Shown: one piece after another, positions 10,139-19,433 of the stretch
How positions within the stretch are numbered: the stretch's first letter is position 1
Layout: the number at the start of each line of letters is the position of its first letter
Source of the DNA: Streptococcus mitis
GTDB taxonomy: Bacteria; Bacillota; Bacilli; Lactobacillales; Streptococcaceae
Length of the DNA: 62,697 nucleotides
Reading direction: 5' to 3'
Assembly (NCBI RefSeq): GCF_001074635.1
Contig: NZ_JUQO01000192.1
Location: 1 to 62,697 of the forward strand
The notes under the pieces: model-generated
Seen by the model: only the letters and a program-made list of their open reading frames with translations
Told to the model about the DNA's origin: nothing
The model's database searches: none
Translations under genes and position numbers: made by a program

Positions 10139-10752
10139 TGTTTAAACGAATTCGAAGAGTGCTTGTACTAGCAGTCTTCCTTTTTGCTGGCTATAAAGCT
10201 TACCGCGTTCACCAAGATGTCAAGCAAGTCATGACCTATCAACCCATGGTGCGAGAAATCTTGAGTGAAAAAGACACCCCAGCAAACGAAGAGCTTGTGC
10301 TCGCTATGATTTATACCGAAACAAAAGGAAAAGAAGGCGACGTCATGCAGTCTAGTGAGTCTGCAAGTGGTTCCACCAATACCATCAATGATAATGCCTC
10401 TAGCATTCGGCAAGGTGTTCAAACTCTGACAGATAATCTCTATCTGGCCCAGAAGAAGGGTGTTGATGTCTGGACAGCTGTTCAAGCCTATAATTTTGGA
10501 CCTGCCTATATCGATTTTATCGCCCAAAATGGCAAGGAAAATACCTTGGCTCTGGCCAAACAGTACTCTCGTGATACTGTTGCTCCCTTGCTTGGCAATA
10601 CCACCGGAAAGACTTATAGTTATATTCACCCTATTTCCATTTTTCACGGTGCCGAACTCTATGTAAATGGAGGAAACTATTACTATTCTAGACAGGTGCA
10701 ACTCAACCTTTACATCATCAAATGTTTCACTCTCTTTTCGACATCTGGCTAG
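10138..10752 (+). CDS. pvaA: Lysozyme-family cell-wall protein (PvaA-like)
   Basis: A 204-residue membrane-anchored protein: one N-terminal hydrophobic segment (about 8-24), then a lysozyme-like / transglycosylase fold with the likely catalytic glutamate in the stretch [12 protein letters not shown], followed by [10 protein letters not shown] and a [10 protein letters not shown] segment. It resembles pneumococcal vaccine antigen A, a muralytic surface protein; the symbol is from memory. The last codons overlap the transcription terminator, so translation ends in the stem. Confidence 0.75.
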   Translation: MFKRIRRVLVLAVFLFAGYKAYRVHQDVKQVMTYQPMVREILSEKDTPANEELVLAMIYTETKGKEGDVMQSSESASGSTNTINDNASSIRQGVQTLTDNLYLAQKKGVDVWTAVQAYNFGPAYIDFIAQNGKENTLALAKQYSRDTVAPLLGNTTGKTYSYIHPISIFHGAELYVNGGNYYYSRQVQLNLYIIKCFTLFSTSG

Positions 10753-10766
10753 CCCAGGTGTTTTTG
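10741..10766 (+). terminator. Terminator after the tdk-to-pvaA operon
   Basis: ACATCTGG pairs with CCAGGTGT (one G-U pair) across a short loop and is followed by TTTTTG. It overlaps the final codons of the lysozyme-family gene. Confidence 0.75.
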
Positions 10767-10825
10767 TTATAAGTTTTCTTTAAGATAGATATATTACTCT
10801 AGAAAGGTAAAGGAGGAAATTCCCT

Positions 10826-11800
10826 ATGAGAAAGAAACTCTTTCTGACTAGTGCTGCGGTCTTGTGGGCAGTAACAGCTATGAATAGCGTCCATGCAGCA
10901 ACAGATGTTCAAAAAGTTATCGATGAAACCTATGTCCAACCTGAATATGTCCTAGGTTCATCATTGTCTGAAGATCAAAAAAATCAAACCCTTAAAAAAC
11001 TAGGCTACAATGCCTCAACAGACACCAAAGAGCTCAAGACCATGACACCTGATATCTATTCTAAAATCATGAATGTGGCCAATGACTCTAGTTTACAATT
11101 GTATTCATCAGCCAAGATTCAAAAGCTGGGTGACAAGTCGCCACTTGAGGTCAAGATTGAAACACCAGAAAACATTACTAAGGTGACTCAGGATATGTAC
11201 CGAAACGCAGCCGTAACCTTGGGAGTGGAACACGCCAAAATCACTGTAGCAGCCCCTATTCCAGTTACAGGTGAGAGTGCCTTAGCAGGGATTTACTATT
11301 CGCTAGAGGCTAATGGAGCCAAGGTACCACAAGCCAATAAAGATTTGGCTCAAGAAGAGTTGAAGGCTTTGTCAGATATCAATGCTGAAAACAAGGACAA
11401 GTCAGGCTATGATGCTAATAAATTAAATGTTGCCCTAGCCGATATCAAGTCAGGACTCGCCAAAGCTAAAGAAAGCAAGGGAAATCTGACGGAGGAAGAT
11501 GTCCGTAAAATCATTGAAGATACCTTAAAAAATTACAAACTTGATCAGGTTATAACAGGAAACCAGATCAATATCATCATCAATTTTGCTTTGAATCTCT
11601 CAAAGAGTGATATCCTCAGCAATACGGACTTCACTAAAACCTTGAATGACCTTAAACAAAGCATCGTATCACAAGCTGGCGACAGTTTTAAAAATATTAA
11701 CCTTAACTTTGATGCGGATAAGGCGCTAGAGGACGGCGGTAATTTCCTAAGCTCCCTCTGGCAAGCCATTGTCAACTTCTTCAAGAGTTTTGGTTCTTAA
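10826..11800 (+). CDS. Exported DUF1002 protein (YpuA-like)
   Basis: A 324-residue protein with a clear signal peptide: charged MRKKLF, a hydrophobic core and cleavage likely after NSVHAA. The mature part contains the DUF1002 region (VTVAAPIPVTGESALAGIYY), a helical middle with many Lys/Glu, and a C-terminal hydrophobic FLSSLWQAIVNFFKSF. It is related to Bacillus YpuA, whose function is unknown. An AAGGAGG ribosome site precedes the start. It stands alone, followed by the rlmCD promoter. Confidence 0.85.
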   Translation: MRKKLFLTSAAVLWAVTAMNSVHAATDVQKVIDETYVQPEYVLGSSLSEDQKNQTLKKLGYNASTDTKELKTMTPDIYSKIMNVANDSSLQLYSSAKIQKLGDKSPLEVKIETPENITKVTQDMYRNAAVTLGVEHAKITVAAPIPVTGESALAGIYYSLEANGAKVPQANKDLAQEELKALSDINAENKDKSGYDANKLNVALADIKSGLAKAKESKGNLTEEDVRKIIEDTLKNYKLDQVITGNQINIIINFALNLSKSDILSNTDFTKTLNDLKQSIVSQAGDSFKNINLNFDADKALEDGGNFLSSLWQAIVNFFKSFGS

Positions 11801-11809
11801 GAAATTTCA

Positions 11810-11818
11810 TGGTATAAT
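11810..11818 (+). promoter_or_regulatory. Extended -10 promoter of rlmCD
   Basis: TGGTATAAT is a perfect extended -10 element; no good -35 is seen upstream, which is normal for this class. It lies 56 bases before the gene. Confidence 0.6.
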
Positions 11819-11861
11819 AGATGGTAACCGTAACGTTGCCGTCTTTTTTGTCGGTCAATAG

Positions 11862-13235
<1,374 letters not shown>

Positions 13236-13273
13236 AAATCCTTGATTTTAAGCTATTTTACAAGCATTTTGTC

Positions 13274-13345
13274 TTTGTAGATAAAGGCAATTTTGACGTC
13301 AAAAAAGTCCTAAAAAGGCACATAGATGTATATGTATTTGTAGAT
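13274..13345 (+). repeat. Short direct repeats next to the element's left end
   Basis: TTTGTAGAT occurs at 13274-13282 and again at 13337-13345, with the related ACATAGATG at 13320-13328 between them. A 14-bp palindrome TTTTGACGTCAAAA lies at 13291-13304. Spaced repeats like these near an ICE end are typical of integrase arm or accessory-protein binding sites; that role is inferred. Confidence 0.4.
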
Positions 13346-13396
13346 GTCGTTTGCGCATCGGAAAAATGAATACAACAATAAATATTTATCTAAAGA

Positions 13397-13427
13397 GAGA
13401 ACAATTGTATATTGTTCTCCTTTTTTT
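13397..13427 (+). terminator. Terminator before the first ICE gene
   Basis: GAGAACAAT (13397-13405) pairs perfectly with ATTGTTCTC (13411-13419), followed by seven T. It isolates the ICE operon from rlmCD transcription or attenuates the first ICE transcript. Confidence 0.8.
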
Positions 13428-13443
13428 ATTTTCAGGAGGAAAA

Positions 13444-13617
13444 ATGACAAAAGAATTACAATCATCACGCTATATTGTCATTTCATTTTTAGTACGTGAA
13501 ATGGGAATTGACATTGTTGAAGCCATCTCTCTTATGGCTGAATTAGAAAAAAGTGGCTTGGTTCGATTGGAATCAAGTGGGGATTTAATACTCAAAGAAC
13601 TTGGAGGAGCGCTATGA
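13444..13617 (+). CDS. Small ICE protein of unknown function
   Basis: A 57-residue protein starting at ATG 13444, with an AGGAGG ribosome site just before it; a longer in-frame reading upstream crosses the terminator and is not believed. The sequence is helical (FLVREMGIDIVEAISLMAELEKSG) and ends four bases into the next gene, so it is coupled to the RepA_N initiator gene. No motif recognised. A small accessory or regulator of the replication gene is possible, but not shown. Confidence 0.7.
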   Translation: MTKELQSSRYIVISFLVREMGIDIVEAISLMAELEKSGLVRLESSGDLILKELGGAL

Positions 13618-14393
13618 AACGAATAACCGCTAATCAATACCAAACTTCAGAACGGTATTATAAATTACCTAAAATTCTTTTTGAGGATGAGAAATATATG
13701 GATATGAAACTAGAAGTAAAGGTGGCTTATTCTATTTTAAAAGATCGTTTAGAATTATCTCTCAGTCGTGGTTGGATAGATGAAGAAGGAGCAGTCTATT
13801 TAGTATTTTCTAATTCTAAACTGATGAGGCTGTTAGGTTGTTCGAAGTCAAAATTACTGTCCATCAAGAAAACTCTTAAAGAATATGACTTAATTGATGA
13901 AGTTCAACAGTCTTCAAGTGAGAAAGGAAGACTAGCTAATAAGATTTATTTAGGGGAGTTGTCTTCTACCCCAGTAGGTATTTCAAACAGGCCTAGTGTT
14001 AAAAAAAGACTAGGGCAGGTTGAAAATGAAACGGCCCCCGTCTCACATTCAGCCCCTAGTGAGACTGAAGTTAGTGAGACTAAATATAGTGAGACTGAAT
14101 CTTTATTTATTGAGGATGAGGAAGAAAGGAATACTCAACCTATCTTGAGAAGAAAAGTAGAAAAGGTCACAAAATATGATCGAGATTATATTTGGGGATT
14201 GGTACAAGATCAATTTAGACGAGAGGGTTTTTCTGAAACAGCCAGTGAAATTGCTATGACTGATTTTGAGAGAATCTATCAGTATGCTCTAGATAATGTT
14301 CACTTTGTTAGACGTGCGGAAGTTTTAGCTGAATTTGTGTTTAATGGCCTATATTCCGTTTGGAATAACCGTGTTAGAAAAGGAGGTGGTTAA
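13614..14393 (+). CDS. RepA_N-type replication initiator
   Basis: A 259-residue protein whose first 115 residues fit the RepA_N domain: QTSERYYKLPKILFEDEKY, then VKVAYSILKDRLELSLSRGWIDEEG and a winged-helix-like part (MRLLGCSKSKLLSIKKTLKEYDLI). The C-terminal 70 residues are helical and include DQFRREGFSETASEIAMTDF. Such initiators are plasmid-like; on ICEs they probably support replication of the excised circle. It overlaps the small gene upstream and precedes a micro-protein gene and a DNA methyltransferase. Confidence 0.85.
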   Translation: MKRITANQYQTSERYYKLPKILFEDEKYMDMKLEVKVAYSILKDRLELSLSRGWIDEEGAVYLVFSNSKLMRLLGCSKSKLLSIKKTLKEYDLIDEVQQSSSEKGRLANKIYLGELSSTPVGISNRPSVKKRLGQVENETAPVSHSAPSETEVSETKYSETESLFIEDEEERNTQPILRRKVEKVTKYDRDYIWGLVQDQFRREGFSETASEIAMTDFERIYQYALDNVHFVRRAEVLAEFVFNGLYSVWNNRVRKGGG

Positions 14394-14394
14394 A

Positions 14395-14496
14395 ATGTCG
14401 CCAATCGAGTGGATATTAGTTATGCTCATTGTCATTTCAAGTGGTGTGACACTTTGGACATTGATAGTCGATCAGAAAGGGGTGATAAAGAAATGA
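14395..14496 (+). CDS. 33-residue single-pass membrane micro-protein
   Basis: A short reading frame easily missed in annotation: ATG at 14395 eight bases after an AGGAGG ribosome site. It encodes MSPIEWILVMLIVISSG followed by VTLWTLIV and a basic tail ending IKK. This is one transmembrane helix with a positive C-terminus. Its TGA overlaps the methyltransferase start (ATGA), so the two are coupled. The strong ribosome site and the exact overlap argue that it is translated. The role is unknown; it might simply drive methyltransferase translation. Confidence 0.65.
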   Translation: MSPIEWILVMLIVISSGVTLWTLIVDQKGVIKK

Positions 14497-15851
14497 AATT
14501 TATTGATTTATTTTCAGGTATCGGTGGTTTTCGACTTGGAATGGAAAGTGTCGGACACGAGTGTATTGGATTTTGTGAGATTGATAAATTTGCTAGAGAA
14601 TCTTATAAGTCCATTTTTCAAACGGAAGGAGAAATTGAATTTCATGACATACGAGATGTTTCAGATGACGAATTTAAAAAACTTAGAGGGAAGGTCGATG
14701 TCATCTGTGGGGGATTCCCTTGTCAAGCATTTTCAATCGCAGGAAGACGATTGGGATTTGAAGATACTAGAGGCACTTTATTCTTTGAAATTGCTCGAGC
14801 GGCCAAACAAATCCAACCACGTTTTCTTTTTCTTGAAAATGTTAAAGGCCTACTCAATCACGATAAGGGACGGACGTTCACCACAATCCTTACCACGCTT
14901 GATGAATTGGGGTTTGATGTTGAGTGGCAGGTGCTTAACAGTAAGGATTTTGGCGTTCCCCAAAACAGAGAGAGGGTGTTTATTATCGGACATTCTAGAA
15001 AGAGAGGTACCAGACTCCTATTTCCTTTCAGACGAGAAGGTCAAGCAACTAACTCTGAGACTTTAAAAATATTAGGGAATTTGAATCCATCAAAAAATGG
15101 AATGAGTGGTAAAGTCTATTATTCAGAAGGTCTTGCACCAACCTTAGTTCGTGGAAAAGGAGAAGGATTTAAAGTTGCGATTCCTTGTATGACACCAGAC
15201 AGATTAGAAAAAAGACAAAATGGTAGACGTTTCAAGGATAATCAAGAGCCAATGTTTACTTTAAATACTCAGGATCGCCATGGTATTGTCGTTGTTGGAG
15301 ATTTACCAACTAGCTTTAAGGAGACCGGTCGCGTCTATGGAAGTGAGGGCTTATCTCCAACACTGACTACGATGCAAGGTGGAGATAAAATCCCCAAAAT
15401 ACTGATTCCAGAACCAATCAAATTTCTAAAAGTCCGAGAGGCAACGAAAAAAGGATATGCTCAAGCAGAAATAGGAGATTCAATCAATTTAGAAAGACCA
15501 AGTTCTCAGTATCGTCGTGGTAGAGTTGGAAAAGGTATAGCGAATACGTTAACAACTAGTGGGCAAATGGGAGTAGTAGTGGCTAGCTATGAAGGAGAAG
15601 ATAAACAAGTTTACCAAGTAGCTGGTGTCTTAATTGAAGGGGAATTTTACCGTTTGAGAATACGACGAATCACTCCTAAAGAGTGTTTTAGACTGCAGGG
15701 CTTTCCTGATTGGGCTTTTGAAGCTGCTAGAAAAGTCTCTAGTAATAGTCAGCTCTATAAACAAGCTGGTAATAGTGTAACCGTTCCTGTGATTGCCGCA
15801 ATCGCAAAAAAATTAAAAGAAATAGAGGAAAAAGATGAAAGCATTAAATAA
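14493..15851 (+). CDS. DNA (cytosine-5)-methyltransferase
   Basis: A 452-residue C5-cytosine methyltransferase; start at ATG 14493 because motif I (FIDLFSGIGGF) should lie at the very N-terminus. Further motifs: IV with catalytic C77 in GGFPCQAFS, VI ENVKGL, VIII QNRERVF, and a late motif X YKQAGNSVTVPV. A long target-recognition region lies between. No restriction enzyme gene is adjacent, so it is an orphan, most likely protecting the element from host restriction on transfer. It is coupled to the micro-protein upstream and overlaps the next gene by 17 bases. Confidence 0.93.
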   Translation: MKFIDLFSGIGGFRLGMESVGHECIGFCEIDKFARESYKSIFQTEGEIEFHDIRDVSDDEFKKLRGKVDVICGGFPCQAFSIAGRRLGFEDTRGTLFFEIARAAKQIQPRFLFLENVKGLLNHDKGRTFTTILTTLDELGFDVEWQVLNSKDFGVPQNRERVFIIGHSRKRGTRLLFPFRREGQATNSETLKILGNLNPSKNGMSGKVYYSEGLAPTLVRGKGEGFKVAIPCMTPDRLEKRQNGRRFKDNQEPMFTLNTQDRHGIVVVGDLPTSFKETGRVYGSEGLSPTLTTMQGGDKIPKILIPEPIKFLKVREATKKGYAQAEIGDSINLERPSSQYRRGRVGKGIANTLTTSGQMGVVVASYEGEDKQVYQVAGVLIEGEFYRLRIRRITPKECFRLQGFPDWAFEAARKVSSNSQLYKQAGNSVTVPVIAAIAKKLKEIEEKDESIK

Positions 15852-16284
15852 AGAATCAATACTAGATTGTGATGAATTAGAAACAGAATTACATGACGCA
15901 GAAATCAAACAGCTGGATGAACAAATATTTTTGATGCCCAATTATCCATGTGAGTTTGAGGTGACATTTTTAGATGATTACCATAAAAAACACAACTACC
16001 CCCTATTTTACGAATCCTATCTTCAAAACATTATGGAATTCCTTGAAAGTCAGGATATAAAGAACGGAGCTGATGCCTTTGTAGATGATCATCAGAATCT
16101 TGTTTTTGTTTTATATGGACAAGGCTATCGAGCCGAGGGAAAAGAGGGAATACTTACAACCCAAGTAACTGTAAAAGCTTATGATGAAGACAAGAAACCA
16201 ATTAACTTCGCAAATTTATTAGATTCCTTAATAGTCTCAGAATATCAAATGGAACCGAATCTTTGGGAGGTCTCCCATGATTGA
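15835..16284 (+). CDS. ICE-conserved hypothetical protein
   Basis: A 149-residue acidic, soluble-looking protein. It starts inside the methyltransferase gene after a GAGG ribosome site and ends inside the next gene, so it is embedded in the operon. I see no catalytic motif or membrane segment. The composition (many Asp/Glu, YPCEFEVTFLDDYHKKHNYP) does not point to a family I can name. Context only: part of the ICE replication/protection operon. Confidence 0.7.
   Translation: MKALNKESILDCDELETELHDAEIKQLDEQIFLMPNYPCEFEVTFLDDYHKKHNYPLFYESYLQNIMEFLESQDIKNGADAFVDDHQNLVFVLYGQGYRAEGKEGILTTQVTVKAYDEDKKPINFANLLDSLIVSEYQMEPNLWEVSHD
16265..16276 (+). promoter_or_regulatory. Ribosome site folded into a hairpin
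   Basis: GGGAGGTCTCCC lies right before the start codon at 16277. GGGA and TCCC can pair around GGTC and hide the ribosome site. Ribosomes finishing the upstream gene (stop at 16284) would open it, giving strict coupling. Confidence 0.45.
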
Positions 16285-16657
16285 TCTCTATCTAAGTAAA
16301 AATAGCCAAAGAAATCAACTTCTTTTAGACTTTTTCCAAAACTATGGCATCGAGGTATCTTGTCATTCAGTTTCTGAAATGACAAAGGATAAATTAATTG
16401 AGATGATGAGCTATTCTTCAGATTGTTTTGAGTTTTTATCTCCTAATTTATTACGATTTAAGAACCGTGACAATCTAAAATTAACAGATTTCATTGAAAT
16501 GATATTAAAAAATCCTGAACTAACTATTAGACTTCCTCTTGCGGTTTCAAATAAGAGGGTTTATCCAAATCTGAATCTAGAGGAGGCTAGAGCTTTATTG
16601 CCAAGAGATACGAAACAATTGATTTACATGGCACAAACACATTATTTATCTAACTAA
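16277..16657 (+). CDS. Spx/ArsC-like protein without the redox cysteines
   Basis: A 126-residue protein with the thioredoxin-like Spx/ArsC outline: IDLYLSKNSQRNQLLLDFFQNYGI at the start and LPLAVSNKRVYPNL near the end, where Spx has its substrate or polymerase-facing strand. The CxxC switch of Spx at about residues 10-13 is replaced by NSQR, so redox sensing is not expected. It may bind RNA polymerase alpha like Spx; that is inference. Overlaps the gene before it by eight bases. Confidence 0.65.
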   Translation: MIDLYLSKNSQRNQLLLDFFQNYGIEVSCHSVSEMTKDKLIEMMSYSSDCFEFLSPNLLRFKNRDNLKLTDFIEMILKNPELTIRLPLAVSNKRVYPNLNLEEARALLPRDTKQLIYMAQTHYLSN

Positions 16658-16669
16658 AGGAGAAGCAAT

Positions 16670-16903
16670 ATGGCTGAACGATTTTGGGAGAACTTGTCCA
16701 TTATTTTGGCTGAAAGAAATATCAGCTGGATTGAGTTAACCAGAAAAATGTTTGCGGGAGAGTTTCACTATCCAAGTGAATTGAATCGTTTGTATCAAAA
16801 GATTCGCCACTATAAGATGGAACAACGAATGCCTCAAAGTCCATGGGTAGAAAGGATTGTGCAGGTATTAGATTTAGATTATGAAGATTTATTTCGGAGG
16901 TAA
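16670..16903 (+). CDS. Small HTH-like ICE protein
   Basis: A 77-residue protein with an AAGGAG ribosome site. The layout (FWENLSIILAERNISWIELTRKM, a middle loop, then WVERIVQVLDLDYEDLF) resembles the Cro/CI helix-turn-helix fold with its final helix, LDLDYEDLF being typical of XRE proteins. An ICE regulator is plausible, but the recognition helix is not clear. The gene is two bases upstream of the CPBP protease gene. Confidence 0.6.
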   Translation: MAERFWENLSIILAERNISWIELTRKMFAGEFHYPSELNRLYQKIRHYKMEQRMPQSPWVERIVQVLDLDYEDLFRR

Positions 16904-16905
16904 CT

Positions 16906-17493
16906 ATGAAAAGAATAATTCCAGTTTATATATTCCAACAAGTAAATGTCCTATTGGTATCTCTATACTTACTGAAATTTCTTTGTATCGGTGAGTTAAC
17001 TATACTACAGATTCTCTATGGTGCATCACTCATTTCTTTTTTATGGATGTATGGTCAACGAAAACAAGTGGTCAAGGTCAATATGAAATCTAGGATAAAA
17101 TGGCTTGGTATTGGATTCGTTAGCCTACTAATTATAAGTCTATGTTTTAGTCTGATTCATGCTCAAGGAACTACGAATCAAGCAAACTTAATTGGCCTTC
17201 AACATCAAATTCCTTGGTTTTCATTTTTATGGTTCTTAATCAATGCGAGTATGGTTGAAGAATTTCTGTATCGAGAAATTTTATGGAACTTGGTCAGAAA
17301 ATTAGATATCAGAGTTGCTTTGACAAGTGTTTTATTTGCGTTAGCACATCATCCAGGAACCATTCTAGCTTGGTGTTTATATGTTTCACTTGGGATGTTT
17401 TTAGGGCTTGTACGCTACAAATCGGACTTATGGGGAAGTATGGGACTACATTTGGTGTGGAACCTACTAGTTTATAGTTTGCTGCTTTTTTAA
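16906..17493 (+). CDS. CPBP intramembrane metalloprotease (CAAX/Abi family)
   Basis: A 195-residue protein with about six membrane segments and the CPBP motifs in order: EEFLYREILW (motif 1 EExxxR), FALAHHPG (motif 2) and HLVWNLL (motif 3). These place the metal-binding Glu and His residues within the membrane. In streptococci such proteins often accompany bacteriocin loci as immunity or maturation factors; here it closes the left ICE operon. A GGAGG ribosome site precedes the start and a terminator follows. Confidence 0.85.
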   Translation: MKRIIPVYIFQQVNVLLVSLYLLKFLCIGELTILQILYGASLISFLWMYGQRKQVVKVNMKSRIKWLGIGFVSLLIISLCFSLIHAQGTTNQANLIGLQHQIPWFSFLWFLINASMVEEFLYREILWNLVRKLDIRVALTSVLFALAHHPGTILAWCLYVSLGMFLGLVRYKSDLWGSMGLHLVWNLLVYSLLLF

Positions 17494-17503
17494 AATAGGT
17501 GAT

Positions 17504-17532
17504 CTGATTTATCTCATAAATCAGTAGTTTTT
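17504..17532 (+). terminator. Terminator of the left ICE operon
   Basis: CTGATTTAT pairs perfectly with ATAAATCAG around CTC, followed by a T-rich stretch. The region 17533-17827 after it is very AT-rich and holds no gene I can support; the edge of the nan/V-ATPase cargo lies here. Confidence 0.8.
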
Positions 17533-17827
17533 ATAGGATTATTTTTAATTCGGAAACAAAAATGTATTAACAGTATAAAATAAAGAAACTAGGAACATTT
17601 TTTCTATTTTTTTAGAAATAAAATGTTGTATAGAAATTCCGAAAGAAATAATAAAATAAAAATATAAATTAATAAAACATGTATATATGAGCATATCGAC
17701 GTCGATAAATGTTCTTGAAAGGCATAAAATACAAATATAAAGAATAAAAAAATGTTATATCTTTATATTTGTTGTTCTGTTATGAAATGAAAGAAATTGG
17801 AAACTAGTTTCTAAATCATGAAAAATA

Positions 17828-17856
17828 TTGAAAAAAAAAAAAATAAGTGTTAGAAT
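17828..17856 (+). promoter_or_regulatory. Promoter of the nan operon
   Basis: TTGAAA (17828-17833) and TAGAAT (17851-17856) are 17 bases apart, with an extended TGT before the -10. Transcription should start near 17863. Confidence 0.75.
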
Positions 17857-17862
17857 AAAGAA

Positions 17863-17876
17863 TGTAAACGTTTACT
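17863..17876. promoter_or_regulatory. cre site (CcpA operator) at the nan promoter
   Basis: TGTAAACGTTTACT fits the catabolite-responsive element consensus except for the last base and contains a perfect 12-bp palindrome. It overlaps the predicted transcription start, the position where CcpA represses. Glucose repression of sialic-acid use is expected. Confidence 0.8.
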
Positions 17877-17893
17877 TTAACAAAGGAGCTCAT

Positions 17894-18703
17894 ATGTTAC
17901 TACAAAAAGAACTAATTCCAATGATAGAAGCTAACTTACCAAATATGGCATATGCTGAAAAAGACATTGCTAAATTCTTCTTAAAACAGCAACCTCTTAA
18001 TAATTATTCATGTGAGGCATTGTGCGAAAGCCTTAATGTATCCAAAGCAACATTGACTCGATTTGCGAAAAAATGTGGTTTTAAAGGTTTTAGACAATTC
18101 ATTTTCAAATACCAAGAGATGATTCGTGAGAAAGAAAAGTTAGCATTGTATACAGAGGCTACAGAAAAAGTTTTATCTGACTATGAAGAAATGTTGAGAA
18201 AAACTTACACGGTTCTTGATGAAGTTCAACTTGAGCGTATTGCTGAGATGATAGAAACTGCTGAGCGTGTATATCTTTATGGTGAAGGAAGTTCTGTTCT
18301 TGCTTTACAAGAAATGAAGATGAGATTTATGCGTCTCGGAGTCATTGGTGAAGTATTATCAGACGAGGATATGATTTTGTGGAATAGCTTATTACTTAAT
18401 GAAAATTGCCTCGTCATTGGAGCATCTATTTCAGGTCAAACTGATATTGTACTAGAAGGTCTTCAAAAAGCTGCGGATAAAGGCGCTAAAACAGTTTTAA
18501 TGACTACAAGAAATTTTGACGAAGAAGATTGTTTCTTTGATGAATTATTGTTATTAGCTTCGATCAATCATCTCTCGTATGGCAATCGCATATCACCTCA
18601 GTTTCCAATACTTTTAATTACAGACTGCTTATTCTCTCATTATCTGGAAAGTCCAGAGAGACAATATTATTACAATCAAACTATTATCCATAAGGAGGAA
18701 TAA
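17894..18703 (+). CDS. RpiR-family regulator of sialic-acid genes
   Basis: A 269-residue regulator: an N-terminal RpiR helix-turn-helix (about 1-80, [26 protein letters not shown] part) and a C-terminal SIS sugar-phosphate domain (about 110-250, with [11 protein letters not shown] and [10 protein letters not shown]). The start at ATG 17894 has an AAAGGAG site; a longer in-frame reading covers the promoter and cre site. It is first in the operon and probably senses a sialic-acid intermediate such as ManNAc-6-P. This matches the nanC locus regulator of S. pneumoniae in position. Confidence 0.88.
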   Translation: MLLQKELIPMIEANLPNMAYAEKDIAKFFLKQQPLNNYSCEALCESLNVSKATLTRFAKKCGFKGFRQFIFKYQEMIREKEKLALYTEATEKVLSDYEEMLRKTYTVLDEVQLERIAEMIETAERVYLYGEGSSVLALQEMKMRFMRLGVIGEVLSDEDMILWNSLLLNENCLVIGASISGQTDIVLEGLQKAADKGAKTVLMTTRNFDEEDCFFDELLLLASINHLSYGNRISPQFPILLITDCLFSHYLESPERQYYYNQTIIHKEE

Positions 18704-18707
18704 TAAA

Positions 18708-19409
18708 ATGAGCCAAATTTGGACTAAAGAAAAATTTATAAGTCAAGTCCATGGTGGAGTCATTGTTTCTTGTCAAGCTTTACCCGGTGAACCCCTTTAT
18801 AATGAAGAATTTAGCTTGATGCCTTTTATGGCTAAAGCAGCTTTAGAGGCAGGAGCAGTGGGCATTCGCGCAAATTCTGTGCGTGATATTAAAGCAATTC
18901 AGAAAGTAGTAGATTTACCAATAATTGGAATTATCAAAAGAGATTATCCACCTCAAGAACCATATATTACTGCTACGATGAAAGAAGTAGATGAACTTGT
19001 AGAATGCGGAACAACAGTTATTGCATTTGATGCAACTTTAAGACCAAGATATGATGGCTTAGTTGTCAGTGAATTTATCAAAAAAATAAAAGAAAAATAT
19101 CCTAATCAATTGTTGATGGCGGATGTAAGTAATTTTGATGAAGGTCTCTATGCATTTAAATCAGGCGTTGATTTTGTTGGTACAACATTATCAGGGTACA
19201 CAAGTACAAGTGTACAATCAGATGAGCCTGATTTTGAACTAATGAAAAAATTGGCTGATTTTAATATTCCGGTAATTGCCGAAGGAAAAATTCATTATCC
19301 AGAACAATTAAAAAAAGCTTATAGTTTAGGTGTTACCAGTGTTGTCATTGGTGGAGCGATTACACGTCCAAAAGAAATTGCTCAGCGATTTATTAATGTC
19401 ATCAAATAA
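18708..19409 (+). CDS. nanE: N-acetylmannosamine-6-phosphate 2-epimerase
   Basis: Converts ManNAc-6-P to GlcNAc-6-P, the last specific step of sialic-acid breakdown before nagA/nagB. The 233-residue TIM-barrel protein has [17 protein letters not shown] at the N-terminus, the lysine in [11 protein letters not shown] and the [11 protein letters not shown] motif typical of NanE. It starts four bases after the regulator's stop. The lyase gene follows 24 bases later. Confidence 0.95.
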   Translation: MSQIWTKEKFISQVHGGVIVSCQALPGEPLYNEEFSLMPFMAKAALEAGAVGIRANSVRDIKAIQKVVDLPIIGIIKRDYPPQEPYITATMKEVDELVECGTTVIAFDATLRPRYDGLVVSEFIKKIKEKYPNQLLMADVSNFDEGLYAFKSGVDFVGTTLSGYTSTSVQSDEPDFELMKKLADFNIPVIAEGKIHYPEQLKKAYSLGVTSVVIGGAITRPKEIAQRFINVIK

Positions 19410-19433
19410 AAAACAATATAAAGGAGAAATCTG

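Noticed and set aside
13351..13443. N-terminal extension of the first ICE gene
   Set aside because: It would pass through a perfect hairpin with a T run; an AGGAGG site marks ATG 13444.
14493..15851. Complete restriction-modification system
   Set aside because: The following genes show no endonuclease motif; the methyltransferase is treated as an orphan.
17828..17893. Earlier start for the RpiR regulator
   Set aside because: The region is the promoter and cre site; a proper ribosome site lies before ATG 17894.
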